64,000 bases of DNA, from the NCBI GenBank assembly GCA_947501845.1, contig CANMXP010000003.1:248001-312000 (forward strand), written 5' to 3'. Below the pieces are notes generated by a model, which was given only the letters and a program-made list of their open reading frames with translations, ran no database searches and was not told the DNA's origin. Made by a program: the position numbers and the translations under genes. The stretch comes from an uncultured Flavobacteriaceae bacterium. Lineage in GTDB: Bacteria > Bacteroidota > Bacteroidia > Flavobacteriales > Flavobacteriaceae. The number at the start of each line of letters is the position of its first letter. The first letter of the stretch is position 1. Positions 8,107 through 14,105 of this stretch are shown piece by piece.

Positions 8107-8673
8107 TTAAACCTCATTATATCTAAAACAACTCACTTCATGGTCATTTACCATACCAGTAGCCTGCATGTGGGCATAAACAACCGTAGTACCAACAAAT
8201 TTAAACCCGCGTTTTTTTAGGTCTTTACTAATGGTGTCACTTAAGGGCGTGTTGGCAGGAACTTCTTTTAGTGTTTTAAAGGCATTTTTTATAGGTTTAC
8301 CATCTACAAAACCCCAAATATATTTACTAAAACTCCCAAATTCTTCCTGAATTTTTATAAAAGCTTGCGCATTAGTAACTGTGGCATTTACTTTTAGTTT
8401 ATTTCTAATAATACCAGCATCTTGAAGTAGCGAATCAATCTTATCTTGTTTGTAGTTGGCAATCTTTTTGTAATCAAAATCATCAAATGCTTTTCTGAAA
8501 TTTTCACGTTTTCGTAAAACGGTAATCCAGCTTAAACCAGCTTGAAATGTTTCCAAAATTAAAAACTCAAAAAGCGAATCATCATCATAAATGGGTTTGC
8601 CCCATTCTTCGTCATGGTAAGCTTCGTATAACGCATCGCCAACACACCAATTGCATCTGTGTTTTGTTTCCAT
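8107..8673 (-). CDS. tag: DNA-3-methyladenine glycosylase I
   Basis: 188 residues. It removes 3-methyladenine from alkylated DNA. The zinc-snap ligands of Tag are all present: Cys7, His20, His178 and Cys182, each three residues later than the E. coli positions. The start RCNWCVGDALYEAYHDEEWG and the segment FEFLILETFQAGLSWITVLRK are diagnostic for TAG. It is monocistronic and convergent with the serine hydrolase gene. Its promoter region (8674-8770) is shared with the divergent thioredoxin-like gene. Confidence 0.97.
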   Translation of the reverse strand: METKHRCNWCVGDALYEAYHDEEWGKPIYDDDSLFEFLILETFQAGLSWITVLRKRENFRKAFDDFDYKKIANYKQDKIDSLLQDAGIIRNKLKVNATVTNAQAFIKIQEEFGSFSKYIWGFVDGKPIKNAFKTLKEVPANTPLSDTISKDLKKRGFKFVGTTVVYAHMQATGMVNDHEVSCFRYNEV

Positions 8674-8740
8674 AAAAAAATCTCGTAAGGTTTAAGGTAA
8701 AAGTATGACAAATATCATCTAAATTAAAAATTCGAGATAC

Positions 8741-8748
8741 TAATTTTG
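8741..8748 (+). promoter_or_regulatory. Candidate -7 box (TAATTTTG)
   Basis: An exact TAnnTTTG match, 22 bases before the ATG of the thioredoxin-like gene at 8771. Confidence 0.42.
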
Positions 8749-8770
8749 TATCGTTCATTAAAAGAATATT

Positions 8771-9388
8771 ATGGATACCATTATAAAAAATAGTTTAAAC
8801 AAAAGTATATCATATCAGGCTTATAGAGATTTGGTAAAGCAATTAGCAATGGAAGGCTCTACAACTGGAAATGAAAAAACGGAAGCCTTGGTTAATTATA
8901 CAAAGCTTAATGATCGACGTATGAAACGTTGGGACAAAACTATAAAAGTAACTGACGAAGCTTTAAATAAAATTAAATCTTTTGAAGAACCTATTACCTG
9001 GTTGGTGCTTACCGAAAGTTGGTGTGGAGATGCAGCACATATATTACCCGTATTAAATAAAGTTTCTGAATTAAATAACAATATTAATTTTAAAGTAGTA
9101 CTTCGTGATGAAAACCCCGAGTTAATGGATACTTTTTTAACCAATGGAGGCAGGGCGATTCCTAAAGTTATTATGATAGATAATAATACTGGAGGTGTTT
9201 TGAACACATACGGCCCAAGACCGAGTGAAGCTACTAATTATGTGAACAGGTTTAAGGCGATGCACGGTAAATTAACTCCAGAGTTTAAAGAGGATTTACA
9301 GCATTGGTATAATACTAATAAAGGCCAAAATATTATAAACGATTTAACAGATATGCTTTGCGAGTTAGAGCCTAGTGTTTGCCTATAA
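8771..9388 (+). CDS. Thioredoxin-like protein with single active-site Cys
   Basis: 205 residues, without a signal peptide, so probably cytoplasmic. The thioredoxin fold is recognisable from the strand ITWLVLTESWCGDAAHILPV (75-94) followed by a RAIPKVIMID cis-Pro strand. The CxxC motif is replaced by Trp-Cys-Gly-Asp-Ala, so only one active-site Cys (Cys85) remains. Such 'Thioredoxin_9'-type proteins are common in Bacteroidota and their function is unproven. The single Cys could support a monothiol or reductase-coupled reaction. The 3' end overlaps the convergent TonB-like gene by 17 bases. Confidence 0.82.
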   Translation: MDTIIKNSLNKSISYQAYRDLVKQLAMEGSTTGNEKTEALVNYTKLNDRRMKRWDKTIKVTDEALNKIKSFEEPITWLVLTESWCGDAAHILPVLNKVSELNNNINFKVVLRDENPELMDTFLTNGGRAIPKVIMIDNNTGGVLNTYGPRPSEATNYVNRFKAMHGKLTPEFKEDLQHWYNTNKGQNIINDLTDMLCELEPSVCL

Positions 9389-10085
9389 AGTAAAACGTAA
9401 TAGACCCTAATTGGGTTTTCTTGGTAGATGCACTAAACTGGGAATCTTTGGCATACTCTAAAGCATGTTCTATAAGGCATTCATTATTTGAAGTTGAAGA
9501 CGTATTTACATAAGCATCTATAACATTACCATTCTCATTAACAGTAATGTTTACAACTATTTTACCATCAACTTCACATAGATAAACAGGAATTGGTATA
9601 TACATTTTTGTTCTATCTACCAGAGAAAAACTAATCGTACTTTTTGAATTAGCACTGCCTTCTTGTTGTTTTTTCAATAAATCATTCACTTTACTAAATG
9701 ATGATAATTCATCCTTATTTACTTTTGTGACAGTAGAAGCATCATACTCCTTACTAAAAGTCTCAGTACTTTCCGAGGTGTTGTTAGATCTTGGAACATA
9801 ATCTTGAGGAGGTGCGATAGGCTTAAAAGCTTCAGCGAAATGTTTATTTTTACTGGTTTCGTTAAACGCCTTATTCGTCTCTGCTTTGCTTGCATTTAAT
9901 TTCTCTAAAGCTTCCAAAACCTTGATTTCTTCTTCGGTTAACTCTTCTTCAGGCTCTATCTCATAATAGCTTTCCGAAGCAAATTCATCTTGTTTTTTCA
10001 AGCTTAAATTAAATACAGACATGATTACTGTTCCCGAAATCAGGAAGGTAATTAGTAGGGCTTTATGTTGATTCGATAGGCGCAA
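9372..10085 (-). CDS. TonB-like energy transducer protein
   Basis: 237 residues. A single N-terminal TM segment (about 11-28) is followed by an acidic periplasmic stretch (EPEEELTEEEIKVLEALEKL), then a Ser/Thr/Asn-rich linker. The C-terminal about 75 residues resemble a TonB/TolA C-terminal domain (GKIVVNITVNENGNVIDAYV, then paired strands and LGSITFYFIG). Classical TonB binds TonB-box receptors. This protein lacks a Pro-rich spacer and may be one of the many Bacteroidota TonB paralogues. It lies at the 3' end of the leftward uppP-truB cluster, 58 bases after an outer-membrane protein gene. Confidence 0.72.
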   Translation of the reverse strand: MRLSNQHKALLITFLISGTVIMSVFNLSLKKQDEFASESYYEIEPEEELTEEEIKVLEALEKLNASKAETNKAFNETSKNKHFAEAFKPIAPPQDYVPRSNNTSESTETFSKEYDASTVTKVNKDELSSFSKVNDLLKKQQEGSANSKSTISFSLVDRTKMYIPIPVYLCEVDGKIVVNITVNENGNVIDAYVNTSSTSNNECLIEHALEYAKDSQFSASTKKTQLGSITFYFIGKH

Positions 10086-10143
10086 ATCCTGTTTATTTTG
10101 AGAGCATTATTTGCTTAATATACGGTAATATACACTAAAAAGT

Positions 10144-10692
10144 TTAAAATAACATAAATTCTAAAAAAATTGAAACACTTGATAGCCCTTCCAAAGTTCG
10201 ATATCCAAACCGCTTTCTTGTAAAATCTACCCCTATTAAAATAGAGTTTCTGTAGTCATCGTCAAAAATTTGAACACCCGTACCAATCTTATACAAATTA
10301 CCCTTTTCAAAGTCTCTGCTTAACCCTAAAAGTGTTCCATAACCAAACCTGACAAAAACATTATCATCATCTGCAATAACATTATGTTGAAAATTTAAAT
10401 ATGCAGGTAAAAAGTGAAGTCCTTGCTGTGAGTGGTAATCATATTCAAGATTTAACCCTAGCATAGTCCGTTTATCAAATTGATAACCAACAGTATTATT
10501 AAAAAAAAATGCACTTGGATTTAAAAGTGTTTCATCGTCATCAGTATTAATAGTATAGTTTTCATTAACTGTCAATGTAGTAGCCAATGATATTTTGTAA
10601 AAAAGACCATTTGTTTTTTCTTCACGGATCTGTGAGTAACATAAATGAGATAAAGAAAATAATAGACAAAATAAAAGATAGAAATGCTTCAT
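10144..10692 (-). CDS. Predicted secreted outer-membrane beta-barrel protein
   Basis: 182 residues. A Sec signal peptide of about 20 residues (MKHFYLLFCLLFSLSHLCYS, cleavage before QIREE). The rest is a series of amphipathic beta-strands (NNTVGYQFDKRTMLGLNLEYDY, NVFVRFGYGTLLGL, SILIGVDFTRKRFG) ending in Phe. The pattern fits a small outer-membrane barrel. I do not recognise a specific family. It is placed between truB and the TonB-like gene, with 37-base and 58-base gaps. Confidence 0.7.
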   Translation of the reverse strand: MKHFYLLFCLLFSLSHLCYSQIREEKTNGLFYKISLATTLTVNENYTINTDDDETLLNPSAFFFNNTVGYQFDKRTMLGLNLEYDYHSQQGLHFLPAYLNFQHNVIADDDNVFVRFGYGTLLGLSRDFEKGNLYKIGTGVQIFDDDYRNSILIGVDFTRKRFGYRTLEGLSSVSIFLEFMLF

Positions 10693-10729
10693 AGATAATT
10701 ATGATTTAATAAAGCAGTTTTATCAATAA

Positions 10730-11473
10730 CTATTCCATGTGAAGATTTTTGATGAAACTTTCAATTGTAATTGAATTATCAACATAAAAGTCTCCTATTT
10801 TAGTACGTCTTAATGCAGAAAGATGTGCTCCAGAATTTAATGCTTTACCAAAATCGTTTGCCAAAGAGCGGATATAAGTACCTTTACTGCAAACCACTCT
10901 AAAGTCGACATGTATTGAGCCTTTGCTGAGCGCAGTCGAAGAACTTGTACTGAGCGTAGTCGAAGTATCAATTTTTGTAATTTCAAACTCAGAAATGTGT
11001 ACAGTTCGTGGTTTTATTTCAACACTTTCACCAGCCCTAGCAAATTCGTATAGTCGTTTGCCATCTTTTTTTAATGCTGAAAAAACAGGTGGATATTGTT
11101 GGATATCTCCAATAAACTGTTTTGTAGCCTCAGTAATTAATGTTTCGTTAATATGATTGGTAGGGAATGTTTCATTGATTTCAGTTTCCAAATCATAGGA
11201 TGGTGTTGTACTCCCTAGCACAAGAGTCCCGGTATATTCTTTTATTTGTCCTTGAAACGTGTCTATTTGCTTGGTCATTTTACCTGTGCAAATAACAAGT
11301 AGCCCTGTTGCCAGAGGGTCCAATGTACCAGCATGCCCTACTTTTATCTTTTTAATGTTGAATGCCTGACGGATTTCCCAGCGGAGTTTGTTAACCACTT
11401 GAAAAGAAGTCCAATTTAAAGGCTTGTCTATTAACAAGACTTGACCAGAAAGATAGTCCTCTTTCAGCATCAT
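10730..11473 (-). CDS. truB: tRNA pseudouridine(55) synthase with repeat-derived insertion
   Basis: 247 residues. It makes pseudouridine 55 in the T-loop of tRNAs. The catalytic motif GHAGTLDPLATG is at residues 46-57 with Asp52. RTVHI and CSKGTYIRSL are typical later motifs. Residues about 169-186 (TSTTLSTSSSTALSKG) are not part of the family pattern. They are encoded by two tandem 16-base units of a dispersed repeat (10926-10941 and 10950-10965) inserted without breaking the frame, between the strand FEITKI and the strand VDFRVVCSKG. The insertion lies in a surface loop by position, so activity is probably kept. The start is one base after the uppP stop, indicating coupling. Confidence 0.95.
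   Translation of the reverse strand: MMLKEDYLSGQVLLIDKPLNWTSFQVVNKLRWEIRQAFNIKKIKVGHAGTLDPLATGLLVICTGKMTKQIDTFQGQIKEYTGTLVLGSTTPSYDLETEINETFPTNHINETLITEATKQFIGDIQQYPPVFSALKKDGKRLYEFARAGESVEIKPRTVHISEFEITKIDTSTTLSTSSSTALSKGSIHVDFRVVCSKGTYIRSLANDFGKALNSGAHLSALRRTKIGDFYVDNSITIESFIKNLHME
10926..10965. repeat. Tandem dispersed-repeat units inside truB
   Basis: CTGAGCGCAGTCGAAG (10926-10941) and CTGAGCGTAGTCGAAG (10950-10965) differ at one base and have a period of 24 bases, exactly eight codons. The unit also matches the GAGCGCAATCGAAG core of a repeat inside leuS (15757-15770). It adds about 18 residues to TruB. Confidence 0.85.
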
Positions 11474-11474
11474 T

Positions 11475-12272
11475 TTAAGCGTTTAATGATGAAAATACGA
11501 CGGCAATAATGCCTACGATAATGCAATAGAAAGCAAAATAGCTTAGCTTGCTCTTTTTTACCAAGGCTATCATCCAAGTACAGGCAAATAATCCAGCAAT
11601 AAAGGCAGCTATAAAACCAATGGATAGTGACATGAAATTTTGACTGTCATAAGTCAAATCACCACTCATAATATCCTTCGCTATTTTTCCAAAAATTAAA
11701 GGAACCACCATTAAGAATGAAAATCGAGCTGCTTTCGTTTTATCGTTCCCCAATAAAACAGACGTTGAAATGGTTGCTCCAGAACGAGAAATACCAGGTA
11801 ACATAGCAATAGCTTGAGAAATTCCAATAATAAAAGCGTTTTTAAAAGATACTTTTTTATTAGTATTTTTAGCTTTATCTGCTAAAAAAAGTAAAATGGC
11901 CGTAATAATTAGCATCCATCCTACCAGTAAAATATTGCCTCCAAAAAGTTGTTCTAATTGTTCTTCAAAAAATACACCTATAACAACAGCAGGAATCATG
12001 GAAAGTGCAATTTTAGAAACAAATTGTAAATCTTCGTTCCATTTAAATTTCAGAATGCCTTTGATAATATCTAAAATATCTTTTCTAAAAATAACGATGG
12101 TACTTAAAGCTGTAGCAAAGTGGAGTACCACTGTAAATAATAAACTTTCTTCGGGTATTGAGTTGTCTCCAAGAATAGCTTTGCCAAGCTCTAAATGACC
12201 GCTTGATGATACAGGTAAAAATTCGGTGAGGCCTTGAATAATACCTAAAATAATTGCATCGATTATATCCAT
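11475..12272 (-). CDS. uppP: Undecaprenyl-diphosphatase
   Basis: 265 residues, a polytopic inner-membrane protein of the BacA/UppP family. It dephosphorylates undecaprenyl diphosphate to recycle the lipid carrier for peptidoglycan and other envelope polymers. Both signature motifs are present: EFLPVSSSGHLELG (17-30), containing the catalytic Glu/Ser/His region, and PGISRSGAT (about 159-167) with the key Arg. It lies in a leftward operon: DUF3098 gene, 49-base gap, uppP, 1-base gap, truB. This ftsX-DUF3098-uppP-truB order is usual in flavobacteria. Confidence 0.97.
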   Translation of the reverse strand: MDIIDAIILGIIQGLTEFLPVSSSGHLELGKAILGDNSIPEESLLFTVVLHFATALSTIVIFRKDILDIIKGILKFKWNEDLQFVSKIALSMIPAVVIGVFFEEQLEQLFGGNILLVGWMLIITAILLFLADKAKNTNKKVSFKNAFIIGISQAIAMLPGISRSGATISTSVLLGNDKTKAARFSFLMVVPLIFGKIAKDIMSGDLTYDSQNFMSLSIGFIAAFIAGLFACTWMIALVKKSKLSYFAFYCIIVGIIAVVFSSLNA

Positions 12273-12321
12273 GGCGCAAAAATATTAAAATAGATATACC
12301 GAAACTTAGAAAGTTTTGATT

Positions 12322-12573
12322 TTATTTATCAGGATTTAATAAAATAGCATAAATTTCAATGCCAAATCCAATTAAAATTATGGCAGGGGCAAGTCTTATG
12401 CGTCTCCAATGAAAGATTTCAGGATTGAAAACATTAGGATCGTCGCTACCGCCTCCAGACATTAAAATAAAGCCTAAAGCGATACAAGCTAAGCCAATAA
12501 ACATAAACTTGTAGTTTTTCTTTCCAAAAATAAAGATGTCTTTAGTGTCTTCTTTTCGTTTTTTTTCTCCCAT
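12322..12573 (-). CDS. DUF3098 small membrane protein
   Basis: 83 residues with two hydrophobic helices (about 27-41 and 62-77) separated by a loop containing GGGSDDPNVFNPEIFHWRR. It belongs to DUF3098, a Bacteroidota family found between ftsX and uppP. The N-terminus is strongly charged (GEKKRKEDTKD). Its function is unknown; location suggests a role near the division or envelope machinery. Two bases separate it from the upstream gene. Confidence 0.88.
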   Translation of the reverse strand: MGEKKRKEDTKDIFIFGKKNYKFMFIGLACIALGFILMSGGGSDDPNVFNPEIFHWRRIRLAPAIILIGFGIEIYAILLNPDK

Positions 12574-12575
12574 AA

Positions 12576-12938
12576 CTAGTTAAATTCAGTGTAAACAATA
12601 ACTCCATCAACGGCCAATTGCGAAATATGTTCGGAAGTTGCTAAACCTCCAAGGACTTTTGCCAAGTGCAAAGTAACGGTTTTATTTAAAACTTTTGCGT
12701 TAAGAGAATCTAAATTTAATCCACGTTCAAGTCCTCTGTTAATATAATAATAATCACTTTGGGCATCTTTGAAAACAATATCGTGCGACGTGCCTTCAGA
12801 GATACTAACAATGGTTTTCGTTTCAATGACATCAGATGATTCACTCGTAGGGTTTTCAATGACAAATGCAGATAATGCGGCATAGCCAATAACTGCTAGT
12901 AATAGTAAAGAACTTAAAATGATTATTGCTTTTTTCAT
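12576..12938 (-). CDS. Small membrane-anchored protein, function unknown
   Basis: 120 residues with one N-terminal hydrophobic segment (about 4-27), either an uncleaved anchor or a signal peptide. A periplasmic domain follows, containing SISEGTSHDIVFKDAQSDYYYINRG and a short alpha/beta ending VDGVIVYTEF. I do not recognise a family. It is 15 bases downstream of ftsX and 2 bases upstream of the DUF3098 gene, so almost certainly in the same operon. Confidence 0.8.
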   Translation of the reverse strand: MKKAIIILSSLLLLAVIGYAALSAFVIENPTSESSDVIETKTIVSISEGTSHDIVFKDAQSDYYYINRGLERGLNLDSLNAKVLNKTVTLHLAKVLGGLATSEHISQLAVDGVIVYTEFN

Positions 12939-12953
12939 TTGTATGTAATTATA

Positions 12954-13829
12954 TTAATATAGTTGATCGGTCTTTAAATTCAAGAAACGTTGTGTTGCAA
13001 AATGTGTACTTATCCATGTAATAACAATACCCAAAGCAAAAACAAAAACAAATAGGAAAGTCATTAAAACAGGGTTACTCAATAATTCTAACTCTAAAAA
13101 TGTTTTATTAAGATAATACAAAACAATAGCCATGCCTATGAGTGCCAATATAGCTCCAATCATTCCCAACCGTACACTTTGCCAAACGAAAGGGCGTCTA
13201 ATAAATTGTTTTGTGGCACCTACCATTTGCATGGTTTTAATAGTAAAGCGTTTAGAATAAACAGCCAACCTTATAGAACTATTAATAAGTAAAACGGCAA
13301 TTAAAGTAAAAATACTACTTATAATAAGTACCCAAAAACTAATCTTCTTAACATTATCATTCATTAAGTTAACCAAATCGTTATCGTAGTTAACCTCGTC
13401 TACAAAGTTTTTGTTCAATGCTTCATTAGAAATTTTTTCTAAATGTTCGGAGGTTACAAAATCTGCTTTCAAATGCACATCGATTGAGTTTTGTAGCGGA
13501 TTATACCCAACAAAATCCATGAAATCTTCACCGTTTTCAGCTTTCATAAATTCGGCAGCCTGATCTTTAGAAACATATTCGGTAGATTTTACATAATCTG
13601 CCATAGCCAGGCTTTTTTCAAGCTGTTTCGTTTCTACTTCTTTAGCAGAATCTTTTAAATAAATGGTTACAACCACCTGTTCTTTAAAATGATCGGATAC
13701 CTTTTTAGCATTTAGAATGAGCATGCCCAGTAAACCCAATAAAAAAAGCACCAAAGCAATACTTAATACCACTGAGAAGTAAGATGAGATAAGTCTGCGT
13801 TTTTGATGTTTTTCAAATGATGAGCTCAT
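12954..13829 (-). CDS. ftsX: Cell division protein FtsX
   Basis: 291 residues. The FtsX/MacB-type permease topology is visible: one N-terminal TM (about 17-38), a periplasmic domain of about 130 residues with the FtsX signature (QVVVTIYLKDSAK, then SKDQAAEFMK), and three C-terminal TM helices. FtsX works with the ATPase FtsE to regulate peptidoglycan hydrolases at the septum. The conserved coupling segment IKTMQMVGATKQFIRRPFVW lies in the cytoplasmic loop before TM3. ftsE is not in this window. It is the first gene of the leftward operon to truB. Confidence 0.95.
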   Translation of the reverse strand: MSSSFEKHQKRRLISSYFSVVLSIALVLFLLGLLGMLILNAKKVSDHFKEQVVVTIYLKDSAKEVETKQLEKSLAMADYVKSTEYVSKDQAAEFMKAENGEDFMDFVGYNPLQNSIDVHLKADFVTSEHLEKISNEALNKNFVDEVNYDNDLVNLMNDNVKKISFWVLIISSIFTLIAVLLINSSIRLAVYSKRFTIKTMQMVGATKQFIRRPFVWQSVRLGMIGAILALIGMAIVLYYLNKTFLELELLSNPVLMTFLFVFVFALGIVITWISTHFATQRFLNLKTDQLY

Positions 13830-13880
13830 AAAGTATATAGATTGATAGTGTAAAAATAATAAAGTATATGAAAAGAAACT

Positions 13881-13902
13881 TCAAAAGATTTAAGTCTTTT
13901 GA
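13881..13902. promoter_or_regulatory. Inverted repeat upstream of ftsX and leuS
   Basis: An 8-bp perfect inverted repeat (TCAAAAGA / TCTTTTGA, 6-base spacer) in the 276-base divergent region between ftsX and leuS. It could be an operator or a hairpin; the sequence does not decide. The rest of the region is AT-rich without an ORF. Confidence 0.3.
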
Positions 13903-14035
13903 TTTCAAATAAAATGTCTTTTTGCGGAAAAGGCGTGTTTTTTCGAATTGAAATCTAAGGTAAATCGAAAATAAAGTAAACTTTTAAGCTTTTATAATTA
14001 GAACGTTTAAACTTTCAACATTGTTATAATAAGTT

Positions 14036-14043
14036 TAAATTTG
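14036..14043 (+). promoter_or_regulatory. Candidate -7 box (TAAATTTG) for leuS
   Basis: An exact TAnnTTTG match followed by a leader of about 55 bases to the leuS ATG at 14106. Confidence 0.45.
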
Positions 14044-14105
14044 CGCCTTAATTAAGTAGGTAGTAAACAGTCTTTAGTTGGCCGTTTTATGAAAATAAGA
14101 ATTAG

